A stretch of 64,000 nt of DNA from Pygmaiobacter massiliensis (GCF_900199435.1 NZ_OAML01000002.1:851291-915290); one strand, 5' to 3'. Positions 25,365 to 35,021 are shown, numbered from the stretch's first letter. Program-made: numbers and translations. Notes: generated by a model not told the origin, from the sequence alone.

Positions 25365-28300
25365 TTAATCAATGACAGTGGGGGTGCGCCCAATGCCTAC
25401 GGCAGCTTGTGCCAGCCGAGTCCAGGTTCTGCATCCGCAGATACCGTCGGCTGTCAGGCCATTGTTGCGCTGAAATGCTTTCAATGCATTTTCAGAGTTC
25501 ACTCCAAAGATGCCATCCAGCGTTTTGGTGCTGTATCCCAGCGCATTCAGTGCATCCTGCATAATTAAAACATAGGTGTTTCTGCTTCCGTTTCTTACGG
25601 TCGGATAGCCGGAGGTTCCTCCGCAGGCGGGCGTGCCATAACGGCGGTCAAAATGCACCCAGGTCGGCGTCATCGAAAGGGGTTCCACGTAACCCCACAC
25701 GCCAAGACTATAAGCCACATTCCAAATCTGGCGTCTTTGCGCCGCACTTAAGGTCTGGCCAACGTCAAAAGCCACGCCGGCATAATGCTGGCTTGTAGTG
25801 CCGTGACCACCCTCCCAAATGCGTTTAAAGGCATATCCTACTGGGATAGCCGAGCCGTAGGTCTCGCGGGTAATATTCCAGCTTTCCATGGCCGCGGTGG
25901 TGGTCCAGATGGTTGGGCTCTTGCTCGACCCACGGAACTCTCTTACCAGCAGCGTGCGCCCGGTGGAATACGGCATTGGCTCAGTTAGCTCACGGTAGAA
26001 GGTGTAGAACCGGTTGGTATAACCATCATAAACTAAAATTTTGATTTTTGAGGTAGTTCTGTTTATCGCATCATAGTAGAAGCCAACGATAACATCCCAA
26101 GTGGCTTCGTCCACCACACCGGTAACCGGCAGGCCAAATGCTTCCTGGAAGTCTTTGACGGCCTGCTCTGTCTGCGGACCAAACCAGCCGTCCTCATCGA
26201 TGAAATCCACCGCGCAGAAGCGCTCGCCAATGGCAAGGATAAAGTATTGTAACGCGCTGACAGCAGGCCCGGCACTGCCAAGGCCCAGTACATAACCCGG
26301 ATAATCGCCCGACGGCGGAACTTCCATCTGTCCGGCAGAGGCAGAGAGCAGTCTTTCCACTACGGTCTGCATCGTCGCCCAGGTTTCTGCGTCCACCACG
26401 CCGGTGACGGGTAGCGAGAACAAATCCTGAAACTCTTGCACTGCAATTTTCGTATTGGCATCAAAAGTACCAGTAATCTCAACACTGCGCACTGTGTCAA
26501 AATAAAAATCACAAATGGCGAGAACATATTGTACAAAAAGCACCGCGGTTCCGCTCATTCCCTCTTCCACCGCATGGCCAGGATAAGGTAGATTCTGATA
26601 GCGAACAATCGGCCCGTCTATTGTTCTCAGACGAATGACGGAGTTATAAATGGAGCGCCAGGTAGCAGGGCCGACAATGCCATCCACCGTTAACCCAGCC
26701 AGCCGCTGGTAGGCGATGACTGCATTCTCGGTTGCTACGCCAAAGATACCGTCGTATGCGATGCGAGGAATTGTGGAATAATACGCACTAAGTAAGAACA
26801 GATAGAACTGAACTTCTTTGACTGACTGTCCGGTGCTGCCTGCTTTGAGCGGCGTGCCCGGATATACGCCCGGTGTCTCATTAAAGTCTACGATTGCGTT
26901 GACAATCGCCGAATATACTTCGTACATTTTATCCCATGTTGCCTTGCCGATGATGCCATCTGCTGCGAGATTGAACCTATTCTGGAAAGCAATAACCGCA
27001 TTGCGTGTAGCAGCTCCAAAAATGCCATCGGGATTAACAGCAGGGATCGTGGGATAGAAGTTGCTTGCAATTGTAATATAGAACTGTGCCAGCCGCACCT
27101 CATTACCACGATCACCAAGCTTTAGATTAAAGCCGGGGAACTGGCCAATCCAATCTACGCTTGGCCGTGCAATGTCGGTTTCAATGCTGTTAAAGGTGTT
27201 ATAAAGTGCAGTCCAGGTTGCAGGGCCAACAATGCCGTCTTGCGACAGATTTACGGTGGCCTGGAATGCTTTGACGGCGTTGGTGGTCGCCGCACCGAAG
27301 ATGCCGTCTACCGCCACATTGGGCACACGGCTGTCAAACTGAGAAGTTACAGATAAGTAGAACTGAATACGTTTCACGTTGGGGCCTGTGTCGCCACGCG
27401 CAATTGTGTAGCCGGGGTAATTACCCGTGGGTGGTATGCCGGTTGGCTTCTCTCCTTCGCTGGTTAGCTCTGCAAGCTTTTTCACGGCTACATAAATGTA
27501 GCTGATTTTGTACCAAGTCGCTTTGCCGACAACACCATCTTGCGTGAGTGAAAACTGTTTTTGGAACTTTTTGACCGTTTCTTCTGTGCTAGGTCCAAAA
27601 ACGCCATCTACGGGTAAAGTGCCCAAAAATGGATAGTTTTTTGTAATGCGATTCAGCTGGCGCTGAATAATGCTTACGTTGGTGCCTGTGCTGCCTAGGG
27701 ACAACGGAGAACCGGGGTAGCTGGATGGAATCGAAGCAATATTGTTTGTTGTCACAAGCTCGATGTTGCTGCCGTAATAATACTGCAAAATCTGGAATGC
27801 GTTTTTGCCTTGGTCGGCTAAAGTTTTTGTGCCCCATTGCTTCATGCCCGGGCAGTTGGGGACGATTTTGCCGTCGCAGTATTCTGCGTAAAACGGCTCT
27901 ATGTTGCCAGTTTTTCTGATGTAGGTATTAAATATTTCATCTACGATTTTGCTAATCGATTCAAAAATATTTCTGCCATGCACATAGTACTGGTCAAAGC
28001 TGGTGGAGTTGGTAATGGTAAAAGTATATCCTTTGCTGGGATACCATTCAGTAAATACGCGGTTTAAAGCCAGGCTGATTTGCGCATAAATATTAGCTTT
28101 CAAGCTTTCCGCCGGCCAAGTGGGGTAAATCTCACTGCTGGCAACGTTCTTAATGTAATCTCTAAACGACACGGTAACATCTCTTGCTGAAGCAGTCGGG
28201 CGCCCTAAGTGAACAATGACATTAGTCGGAATAACGACCTCGCGCAGAACAAATGTGCTGGGATGGCAATAGGAAAGAGGCTCGGGGCCACTGCCGCCAT

Positions 28301-28685
28301 CGCCAGAAAACAGCGAATGCATCGGGACATTATAAATTTGTGGTGTTGCTCTTACATTCGAATTTTCATTTTCGGGCTGCATTTCAAGCGTCATCAAAGA
28401 GTTTTGTCCAGCAAAAACCTGGATGTTTCTCACCGTTACAACCTGCCAGCCTTCCAGTTCGGCCGCAACAGTATACATCGAATAAGGAAACACTGTGGTG
28501 TTGTTTTCGTCCAACGAATATTCAACATCCGGAGCAGGCAGCTCTACAGGAATAGAATACCCATTTTCGTCGGTTGTCACTTTGTATAATTTGCCATCGT
28601 CAGAGGTAATAACTGCATTGACGAATTGTACCGGCAAGCCGTCTCGGGCAGAGCGGGAAAAAATCTGAAGGTAACCTGTGCTCAT
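25365..28685 (-). CDS. SpoIID-like / seven PG-binding repeats / M15 peptidase-like protein
   Basis: Predicted 1106-residue modular cell-wall protein without an obvious signal peptide. Order: a carboxypeptidase-regulatory-like beta domain (1-100); a SpoIID-like domain (about 130-320) ending in GMKQWGTKTLADQG near 282; six PG_binding_1 repeats, each with a [DT]G-x-FG-x-x-T core and DG[IV]VGxATW end (about 335-860); an M15-type D,D-peptidase-like domain with QHYAGVAFDVG near 968 and WVHFD near 1010, supplying His, Asp and His zinc ligands; and a seventh PG_binding_1 repeat at the end. ATG at 28685 has GGGAGG upstream. Probably acts on spore cortex or cell-wall peptidoglycan. Confidence 0.85.
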   Translation of the reverse strand: MSTGYLQIFSRSARDGLPVQFVNAVITSDDGKLYKVTTDENGYSIPVELPAPDVEYSLDENNTTVFPYSMYTVAAELEGWQVVTVRNIQVFAGQNSLMTLEMQPENENSNVRATPQIYNVPMHSLFSGDGGSGPEPLSYCHPSTFVLREVVIPTNVIVHLGRPTASARDVTVSFRDYIKNVASSEIYPTWPAESLKANIYAQISLALNRVFTEWYPSKGYTFTITNSTSFDQYYVHGRNIFESISKIVDEIFNTYIRKTGNIEPFYAEYCDGKIVPNCPGMKQWGTKTLADQGKNAFQILQYYYGSNIELVTTNNIASIPSSYPGSPLSLGSTGTNVSIIQRQLNRITKNYPFLGTLPVDGVFGPSTEETVKKFQKQFSLTQDGVVGKATWYKISYIYVAVKKLAELTSEGEKPTGIPPTGNYPGYTIARGDTGPNVKRIQFYLSVTSQFDSRVPNVAVDGIFGAATTNAVKAFQATVNLSQDGIVGPATWTALYNTFNSIETDIARPSVDWIGQFPGFNLKLGDRGNEVRLAQFYITIASNFYPTIPAVNPDGIFGAATRNAVIAFQNRFNLAADGIIGKATWDKMYEVYSAIVNAIVDFNETPGVYPGTPLKAGSTGQSVKEVQFYLFLLSAYYSTIPRIAYDGIFGVATENAVIAYQRLAGLTVDGIVGPATWRSIYNSVIRLRTIDGPIVRYQNLPYPGHAVEEGMSGTAVLFVQYVLAICDFYFDTVRSVEITGTFDANTKIAVQEFQDLFSLPVTGVVDAETWATMQTVVERLLSASAGQMEVPPSGDYPGYVLGLGSAGPAVSALQYFILAIGERFCAVDFIDEDGWFGPQTEQAVKDFQEAFGLPVTGVVDEATWDVIVGFYYDAINRTTSKIKILVYDGYTNRFYTFYRELTEPMPYSTGRTLLVREFRGSSKSPTIWTTTAAMESWNITRETYGSAIPVGYAFKRIWEGGHGTTSQHYAGVAFDVGQTLSAAQRRQIWNVAYSLGVWGYVEPLSMTPTWVHFDRRYGTPACGGTSGYPTVRNGSRNTYVLIMQDALNALGYSTKTLDGIFGVNSENALKAFQRNNGLTADGICGCRTWTRLAQAAVGIGRTPTVID

Positions 28686-29042
28686 AAAAATCCTCCCTAA
28701 AGGTTTATAGTATCTTTTCAATGAGGTTCCGGATTATTGCTCCATCCCTCGCAAGAGGGCAGTTTAAAAATCCATAGCCCCCTTATGTTACTAATATGCT
28801 TTAGGCGCCATTTGCGTTACCGACACACTTTTTCTCTTATCGTCAGATTTTTTCAATAGTTCTGGTTCTATCGTAAAAAAATTGTACTTGCAAGTCATTA
28901 TCCTGTACCCCAAATTACAGTATAAGGTTTTTATTTTATTTAGTGGTATAGCTGTACGCAGAATTTCCATATGAATTATCACGCTGGTTTTGCGCTTTTA
29001 AGCTATTGGCTGCTGCGCCTTTAGTACACACGCTGTAACGTA
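28686..29042. other. Intergenic region without recognised feature
   Basis: About 360 bp carrying the upstream region of the large PG-binding gene. No clear promoter box pair and no gene candidate with a ribosome site. Confidence 0.4.
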
Positions 29043-29085
29043 AATACAGCAGGCTATCTTTTAAAAATAGCCTGCTGTATTTTGT
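29043..29085. terminator. Hairpin, probable terminator
   Basis: Perfect 15-bp stem AATACAGCAGGCTAT/ATAGCCTGCTGTATT followed by TTGTTTG on the plus strand. Confidence 0.6.
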
Positions 29086-29110
29086 TTGCTGCCTTTTTAA
29101 TGAGATAAAC

Positions 29111-29146
29111 AAAAGGGGCGCGGAGGAAGATTCGCGCCCCTTTTGC
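29111..29146 (-). terminator. Terminator of the YuiF-type permease gene
   Basis: Stem AAAAGGGGCGCG/CGCGCCCCTTTT with a 10-nt loop 20 nt after the stop codon. Confidence 0.85.
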
Positions 29147-29167
29147 CCGCCAGTACGTTCCCTGCAA

Positions 29168-30472
29168 TTAGAACATAAACCCAGCGAAAATTGCCAAGAG
29201 AAAAATAGGAATATCCGAAGCAATGAAGGTCGGCACACAAGTATCCCAAATATGGTCGTGCTGACCGTCTGCATTCAGACCAGCCGTGGGTCCAAGGGTG
29301 GTATCGGATACAGGAGATCCGGTATCGCCAATGGTTGCTGCTGCCGCAATCAGCAGCGTAGTTGCGCCAGCACTAAAGCCGAGCTGCGCGCAAAGCGGCA
29401 CATACAGCACCGCCAAAACAGGCACGGTGCCAAACGAGGTGCCAGTGCCCATAACAATAAAGAGACCAACCAGCATCATAACAAAAGCGCCCAGCAGCTT
29501 GCTGCCGCCGATGAACGCCAGCGAACCCTGAATCAGCTGGTCAACGCCGCCGCTGTCACGCAGCACGGCACTGAAGCCATTAGATGCCAGCATAACAAAG
29601 GCGATAAAGCCCATCAGTCCAACGCCCTGATCCATGATTTTGTCCATGTCAGACCATTTGACCGCTTTGGTGAGGAACATAATTGCAAGGCCAACCAGTG
29701 CGCCAAGCGGCAAAGAGCCGGCAATCAGCTGAATGGCAAGTGTAGCGACCGCTGCAATAACTGCGGCATAATGTTTGCCGGTCATATGGGTATCAACCGT
29801 GTCCAGATCCACTGCAAAGCCTTCGATGTTTTTGTACTCTCTGGGTTTGCGATACAGGAACAGCACAACAAAGATAAAACCAATCAGCATAACAATGCCA
29901 AGCGGCCAGGTATAACGCCATACTTCCATCTTTTCAACAGGCATACCATTTTTGGTCATGTTGTTGGAGATGATGCCATGGTAGATAAGGCCGAAACCGG
30001 CGGGGATTGCAACATAAGGTGCGCGCAAGCCAAATGCTAAGGCGCAGGCAACCGCTCTTCTGTCAATTTTCATTTTGTTCATGACGATAAGAAGGGGCGG
30101 AATTAAGATGGGAATGAATGCGATATGTACGGGAATGAGGTTCTGAGACAGGCAGGCAACTGCACCGATCACGAAAACAAACACAAGTGATTTTCCGTTG
30201 ACCATCTTTGCAATTTTCACTGCGAGAATATCCGAAACGCCAGTGTAACTGATGGTGGCGGCAAGTGCGCCAAGCATCACATAAGCCAGTGCGGTTTCAG
30301 GGTCTTCACCAATACCGGCAATAAAGGTGGTCATCGTTGTCTGGATGCCCATGCCCGAAACAAGACCTGCCGTAACAGCCGACGCAAAAAGCGCAAGCAG
30401 AACGTTTACCTTTAAAAAGCAGAGAACCAGCAGTACGATAACAGCAATAAGAACCGGGTTTGTTAAAATCAT
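29168..30472 (-). CDS. YuiF-type Na+/H+ antiporter family permease (paralogue of the hut permease)
   Basis: Predicted 434-residue permease with ten to twelve membrane helices. An N-terminal Na_H_antiport_2 part begins with NPVLIAVIVLLVL, and typical motifs are PVHIAFIPILIPPLL near 115, GFGLIYHGI near 158 and the last-third DTGSPVSDTTLGPTAG near 398. It shares this whole layout, including the DxGxPxSDTTLGPT signature, with the permease at 55775-57073, so it is a paralogue. B. subtilis YuiF is linked to histidine transport. RBS AGGAGG. Not in a hut operon, so its substrate may differ. Confidence 0.8.
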   Translation of the reverse strand: MILTNPVLIAVIVLLVLCFLKVNVLLALFASAVTAGLVSGMGIQTTMTTFIAGIGEDPETALAYVMLGALAATISYTGVSDILAVKIAKMVNGKSLVFVFVIGAVACLSQNLIPVHIAFIPILIPPLLIVMNKMKIDRRAVACALAFGLRAPYVAIPAGFGLIYHGIISNNMTKNGMPVEKMEVWRYTWPLGIVMLIGFIFVVLFLYRKPREYKNIEGFAVDLDTVDTHMTGKHYAAVIAAVATLAIQLIAGSLPLGALVGLAIMFLTKAVKWSDMDKIMDQGVGLMGFIAFVMLASNGFSAVLRDSGGVDQLIQGSLAFIGGSKLLGAFVMMLVGLFIVMGTGTSFGTVPVLAVLYVPLCAQLGFSAGATTLLIAAAATIGDTGSPVSDTTLGPTAGLNADGQHDHIWDTCVPTFIASDIPIFLLAIFAGFMF

Positions 30473-31423
30473 AAAACAACCTCCTGTTTTTATAATGCCA
30501 AAGCTGGTAAAATCAAAGCGGAAATCTTTTGCCTTTTCACTTCATGTGGAAAAGTGGCGAAACGAACTTTTGAGGTAGCTCGGCAGCCGGTTGGAAAAGC
30601 AAATTTCTGTTTTGAATTATCAGATCAGCACATGATACACTCCGCCAGCAAACACACCGTGTGCTCAATGCGGTTCCTCCCTTCCCCACGCAAACTGTGA
30701 ATGCTCTTAAACAAGATCGGCAAGGCGAGCTTTTGCCAGCCCAAAACTTTTATGCCGCAAAAGGCCAGCTTGAATTTGCAATAAAAAAGAGAGCATCATA
30801 ATGCGCAATCCGCCACCGTTTTTCTTTTCGTTTTGCACCTTTTGCCTGGCAGCCGAAATGCATGCCACGCATATGGATTTTCGTCTCTTCCACTTGCATA
30901 TTCAATTTTTCAAAAGCAATCTTCCGAATTTGTGGTGATTATAGAGCTGCTTGCGTCAAAAAAATGTCTAATTACCCTTGCGTTTTGCTTCAAATTCTCG
31001 AATTTCAATAATTTTTTTAGGAGTAGGTTCCTGTACCACTCTAAAAATCGGCCGATATTTTCTCGCTTTGCATTTTCGCCTTGTTTTACCTATAAATTAA
31101 TATTTTTGCTCTACTCTTTTGAACTTCAATTTCTAAAATAGACTTTTCAACTTTACCACTTGTGGGCATTGCATATATGCCTAGAATCCCGCTAACAACA
31201 TGCAAAGAGCATCGTTTTTTGTGGCAGGATTCTGCTAAGAAACCAAGTCGAAATTCTATCAAAACTCAAAAAATAAGTAAAAATAAACCTTTTTGATCTA
31301 TTTGCTTTGCACCTTTTCTCATATGTATTTTTATCTCACAAATTATCTATTCTAATACATATATATTTCGTCCCTTTCACCTCAAAGACTGATCCGAAAC
31401 TAAGAACCCGCTAAGAAAGAAGC

Positions 31424-31450
31424 CCGCAGGGCTTTAGGGGGTGTTTTTTC
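31424..31450 (+). terminator. Possible terminator hairpin
   Basis: Stem AAGCCC/GGGCTT with GCA loop, followed after GGGGGTG by TTTTTT. The distance from stem to T-run is long and no upstream gene is seen on the plus strand. Confidence 0.3.
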
Positions 31451-31504
31451 AGCGCAGCACCTTCGAAAGCTACTAAAAAAGCTTTTTGCGATTCTCGTGC
31501 ATCT

Positions 31505-31593
31505 CTTTCCAAGCAGCACAAAAGTGCATCAAAAGATAGCTAAATCGCTCTGCTGATGAGCAAAACCAACTGGCACTCTTCTCTGCTTGGAAG
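31505..31593 (-). ncRNA. Candidate structured RNA, class unknown
   Basis: Ends pair through TTCCAAGCAG (31507-31516) and CTGCTTGGAA (31583-31592). Inside, AAAAGTGC (31520-31527) and GCACTCTT (31573-31580) pair with one A-C mismatch on the plus strand but a G-U pair on the minus strand, which favours minus. An inner GCTC/GAGC hairpin sits at 31547-31561. No terminator or promoter was convincing, so this is a weak call. Confidence 0.25.
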
Positions 31594-31726
31594 CCGTACA
31601 ACACGAAGCTACGCTTTCTATCTTTCAACCTTTGGGTTCTAAAAATCATTCTAATTTTACTTTCAGGTGGACTTTTTCTGTTTTCAGGGTAAAATGAAAA
31701 GAAAAGGGCAACAGGAAGATTTCAAG

Positions 31727-32046
31727 ATGAGTTGTTCCAAATGTGGTTTTGCCTGCCCGCCGCAGGCAGCCTACTGCCAAAAATGCGGGGGCAAATTAAA
31801 GCAATCCGGCCTCAGCTGGTCATCCACCAAAAGCTGGGCTGGTGTCGGCACGCGAGGCACTTCCATTGCACCCCTTGTTTCTCTTTCTGTCGAAAATCAG
31901 GCCAAAAACAGCGGTCGGCTGGCACTGCCAAAGCACTTGCCCCCGTGTTGCAGCCAACAGGAGCGCATTGGTATTGCCCCACTTGCGGAGAGCCAACCCA
32001 GCAGGGCGCATCCTTTTGCAAAGGATGCGGTCGTGATTTCGGCTAA
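31727..32046 (+). pseudogene. Double zinc-ribbon protein gene split by a frameshift
   Basis: Frame 1 starts at ATG 31727 (AGGAAG upstream) with a complete N-terminal zinc ribbon, CSKCG then CQKCGGKL. A second zinc ribbon, CPTCG then CKGCGRDFG, is encoded in the -1 frame just before a TAA at 32046. The stop leads directly to the next gene's ribosome site. Neither frame alone gives both halves, so the gene appears to need a -1 shift, probably somewhere in the linker (about 31820-31930, for example at the A-run in GGCCAAAAACAG). A true pseudogene, a programmed shift, or a base-call error all fit. Double zinc ribbons usually mediate protein or nucleic-acid contact. Confidence 0.6.
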
Positions 32047-32072
32047 AGGGCACGGAAAAGGAGAACCCAGCA

Positions 32073-32912
32073 ATGAAAAAGCTTCTTGTCACCGGTGCCG
32101 GTGGCTTTCTCGGCCAGCGTACCGCTGCCTATTATGCAAGCAGCTACGAGGTCGTTCCCTGCACACATCAAACGCTTGATATTACAAACGAAATCGCTGT
32201 GCACCGCCTAATTGCTGCCGAACGGCCAGACTTTGTGCTGCACTGTGCCGCAATTGCAGACACCGGCTATGCACAGGCGCATCCGGAAGTATCTGAAGCG
32301 GTAAACCTACGCGGTACGGTCAACCTTGCTAAGGCATGCGCCACTTATGATGCTAAACTCGTATATATGAGCTCAGATCAGGTTTACAGCGGCAATACCG
32401 AAAGCTTTGCGCTGCCGGAGGAGATTTCACTTTCGCCTAATAATATTTACGGCCTGCATAAGCTGCAAGCAGAAAAAGAGGCTGCTGCCTGCTGCCCCGG
32501 TGCTGTTGCGCTGCGGCTTACCTGGATGTATGACCTGCCCTCCAGTCCCTACAAGTCAAGCCGCAACCTGCTATCCAATATTGCTGCTGCAAGCCACACC
32601 GGTACGCCTTTGCGTGGTGCCACACATGAGCTGCGCGGCATCACCAGTGTGTGGGAGGTTATTTCACGATTTGCTGCCTGCTTTGCTCTGCCGGGCGGTG
32701 TGTACAACTACGGCTGTGAAAATCACTTGAACACTTATGAAACATTATGCCAGGCGGTACAGCTTTTCGGGGCCGACCCCGCAACACTGGTAATTGCAGA
32801 TAGCGAGTTTTGCCGTAATCTTTCAATAGATACCACCAAACTGCGTAGTTTCGGTATTTCCTTTCCGAATACCATCGAAGGACTGCGCATTGCGCTTGCA
32901 AATAAACGGTGA
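32073..32912 (+). CDS. RmlD/NAD-dependent epimerase-like reductase
   Basis: Predicted 279-residue extended SDR. N-terminal Rossmann motif VTGAGGFLGQ (6-15); catalytic Tyr-x3-Lys pair YGLHK near 130; MSSDQVYSG near 97 as in dTDP-4-dehydrorhamnose reductase (RmlD). RmlD-type enzymes reduce a keto-sugar nucleotide; the same fold also serves as a MAT2B-like or epimerase protein. Starts 27 nt after the zinc-ribbon frame, with a GGAG-type site. No other rhamnose gene is visible here, so the sugar is uncertain. Confidence 0.83.
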   Translation: MKKLLVTGAGGFLGQRTAAYYASSYEVVPCTHQTLDITNEIAVHRLIAAERPDFVLHCAAIADTGYAQAHPEVSEAVNLRGTVNLAKACATYDAKLVYMSSDQVYSGNTESFALPEEISLSPNNIYGLHKLQAEKEAAACCPGAVALRLTWMYDLPSSPYKSSRNLLSNIAAASHTGTPLRGATHELRGITSVWEVISRFAACFALPGGVYNYGCENHLNTYETLCQAVQLFGADPATLVIADSEFCRNLSIDTTKLRSFGISFPNTIEGLRIALANKR

Positions 32913-33076
32913 ATGCTTTTTTGTTTTCCGCAATTGCTTTACCCAGCGTCTTTAAATCGTCGTTTACGAATCTTCTCAAATGTTTTATCCGTGGGACAAG
33001 CTGCCAAGTATAAAAGTCGCGTTTTGCTTTTATATTGCGCTGTTTTACAGTTTACGGCCCGCTACTCTTAAAATAA

Positions 33077-33117
33077 AAAACAGCAGCCTTGCTTTAACAA
33101 AAGCTGGCTGCTGTTTT
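33077..33117. terminator. Bidirectional terminator
   Basis: Stem AAACAGCAGCC/GGCTGCTGTTT with a 17-nt loop between convergent reductase and ldh genes; A/T tracts on both sides. Confidence 0.8.
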
Positions 33118-33141
33118 ATTATTTATACTTTTTTAATGCGG

Positions 33142-34092
33142 TTAAAGGTTGATACCGCGATAATTTTCATCCAAAGTTTCGCAGGAGTGGTGGAACGCCT
33201 GCAATTCCTCCGGCGTAAGGTTCAGCGCGAGCACCCGCTGCACACCGCTGCGGTTGACGATGCAAGGCGCACCTGCAAATACTTTCAGCTGTTCGTAAGC
33301 ACCACTCATGCGGGCACTCACGGTCAGCACACTGTTTTCGTTGCCGAAAATGGCACGAGTAATGCGGGCAAGGGCCATACCGATGCCGTAATAGGTCGCC
33401 TTTTTTGCTTCGATAATTTTATATGCCGCAGTACGGACCTCCTGTTCGATGCGGTCGAGATCCTCGCGGCAATAAGTCTGCGGAGATTCTTTGCAGAGTT
33501 CGAGTACAGGTTTGGTGGCAAGCAAAGCTTGACTCCAAGGCACAAATTCGCTATCTCCATGCTCGCCCATAACATAAGCGTGGATATTGCGTGGGTCGAC
33601 CTGGAAATACTCGCCGAGCAAATATCGCAAACGAGCCGTATCCAGCGCAGTGCCGGTGCCCAAAACGCGGTTCGGTGCAAATCCGGAAAGTGCACAGGTT
33701 ACACGGGTCATGATATCCACCGGGTTTGTAGCAACCAAAAACAGGCCGTGGAAACCGCTGCCAACAATCGGATCCACGATGCTTTTAAATACTGCTGTAT
33801 TGCGTTGCAGCAAAGCCAATCTGCTCTCGCCCGGCTTTTGCGCAACACCGGCACAGATTACTACAATGTCTGCATCGTTGCAATCGGTGTAGGCCCCGGC
33901 GTAAATCTTCATACTGGTTCCGCTAAAGGCAAGGCCGTGGTTTAGGTCCATCGCCTCGCCTTCTGCACGTTTTTTGTCAAGGTCAATCAGCACAAGCTCA
34001 TCACACAGGTTTTGGTTTAGCAGCGCGTAGGCGTAGCTCATGCCTACCATGCCGCAACCTACCAAAACGACTTTTCTTTGATCGTTTTTCAT
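33142..34092 (-). CDS. ldh: L-lactate dehydrogenase
   Basis: Predicted 316-residue cytosolic NAD-dependent enzyme that regenerates NAD by reducing pyruvate to L-lactate. Visible: NAD fold VVLVGCGMVGMSYA near 8, the substrate-specificity loop AQKPGESRL with the lactate-type Gln near 98, catalytic Asp-Arg region DTARLRY near 160, and catalytic His in GEHGDSE near 190. Normal family length. ATG has AGGAGG 8 nt upstream. Monocistronic. Malate dehydrogenase is excluded by the Gln in the loop, where malate enzymes carry Arg. Confidence 0.95.
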   Translation of the reverse strand: MKNDQRKVVLVGCGMVGMSYAYALLNQNLCDELVLIDLDKKRAEGEAMDLNHGLAFSGTSMKIYAGAYTDCNDADIVVICAGVAQKPGESRLALLQRNTAVFKSIVDPIVGSGFHGLFLVATNPVDIMTRVTCALSGFAPNRVLGTGTALDTARLRYLLGEYFQVDPRNIHAYVMGEHGDSEFVPWSQALLATKPVLELCKESPQTYCREDLDRIEQEVRTAAYKIIEAKKATYYGIGMALARITRAIFGNENSVLTVSARMSGAYEQLKVFAGAPCIVNRSGVQRVLALNLTPEELQAFHHSCETLDENYRGINL

Positions 34093-34196
34093 CGTTTTTT
34101 CCTCCTGTAATCATCTGTAACTAGTATATCCTTAGGTTAGCCGGTTAGCAGCGTTTCGTGGATAAAATAGGCGTTCATTTTCTTTCTCGACAAAGT

Positions 34197-35021
34197 TTAT
34201 CTTTTTATAATAGGAATTTGTATCTTCGTCGCATATTCGGCAGAAGTTTGGGTGGTTAGGCAATCAAAAATGCAGTATTCATACGAGGGTCCTGCTATTT
34301 CGTATCCGGCTGTGGTAAGGCTTGCAAGGAGCTTTTGATAGGTATTGCCCATGGTTTGGTAATTGCCGATATGGTAGGTCTGTGCATAAAGGCCTGCCGG
34401 TTTGCAAAGCATTTTTATTTGCGCGCCGGGGATTGGCTTTTCCAGCGGCAAAAAGACGTAAGAAAATTGAAGAAATTGTCCTGCTTTTAAATTCTGCTCT
34501 GCCACCATATTGCCGATTTGGTAAAAAAACGGCAAATTATGCTCAGAGGCATCACGCAGCAACCTTTTTAACGCAATATCCACTTCTAATAGCCCTGCCG
34601 GCTGGTCCGGCTTTTGTGCAAACAGATACTCTTTGCCACATTCTACAAACACTGTTTCGGTTTTACTGCTGCCGGCAAATTCTTCGATACTGGCAATTTT
34701 ATGCTCCAGACGCTTTTCCACTGCCTGCCAGTGGGCTATTTTTTGCTGCACCTCTTCTTTTTGCGTCGTTAGCACCTCTACCGTACTGGCGCGGGAACGA
34801 TGCTTCCGGTGTGCTTTGATCTCCTTCAGTGAAAGCCCTGTTTCTCGCAAAATCAGAATGCTGTCCAGCTCTTCCAACTGGTCGGGCGTGTAATAACGAT
34901 ACCCGTTTTCCGGATTTACAATTTTAGGCGTAAAAACGCCTTCGCGGTCATAGTAAATCAGTGTTTGCTTGGAAAGACCGCTTAGTTTTGCCATTTCTCC
35001 TACTGAAAAACAAAGGTTCAT
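34197..35021 (-). CDS. MerR-family transcriptional regulator with C-terminal effector domain
   Basis: Predicted 274-residue regulator. The N-terminal MerR winged helix (1-70) has FSVGEMAKLSGLSKQTLIYY and NGYRYYT, followed by a coiled dimerisation helix (75-120) and a GyrI/BmrR-like ligand-binding domain (about 130-274). ATG at 35021 has GGAGGAG 5 nt upstream; the longer frame to 35105 is not likely. It diverges from a YitT gene whose promoter has a 19-bp spacer and a central palindrome, so it probably acts there and binds a small hydrophobic ligand. Confidence 0.9.
   Translation of the reverse strand: MNLCFSVGEMAKLSGLSKQTLIYYDREGVFTPKIVNPENGYRYYTPDQLEELDSILILRETGLSLKEIKAHRKHRSRASTVEVLTTQKEEVQQKIAHWQAVEKRLEHKIASIEEFAGSSKTETVFVECGKEYLFAQKPDQPAGLLEVDIALKRLLRDASEHNLPFFYQIGNMVAEQNLKAGQFLQFSYVFLPLEKPIPGAQIKMLCKPAGLYAQTYHIGNYQTMGNTYQKLLASLTTAGYEIAGPSYEYCIFDCLTTQTSAEYATKIQIPIIKR

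Larger units (their letters stand above)
30473..31726. other. 1.25-kb AT-rich intergenic region
   Basis: No convincing gene. A 102-codon frame at 30833-31141 lacks a ribosome site and has a random-looking product. On the minus strand a TTGATT-N16-TATAAA pair (30486-30518) could drive the permease. A GC hairpin with T-run lies at 31424-31450 and a foldable segment at 31505-31593. Confidence 0.45.

Noticed and set aside
30660..30690. Minus-strand AGGGAGGAACCGC resembling a T-box AGGGTGGAACCGC motif ahead of the YuiF-type gene
   Set aside because: The essential TGG of the T-box bulge is absent and no terminator/antiterminator pair follows.
30833..31141. 102-codon plus-strand frame in the long AT-rich gap
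   Set aside because: No ribosome site, no motif, Phe/Leu/Ser-rich composition as expected from AT-rich DNA.
31505..31593. 6S RNA
   Set aside because: The ~89-nt fold is too short and lacks the central bubble flanked by two long arms.
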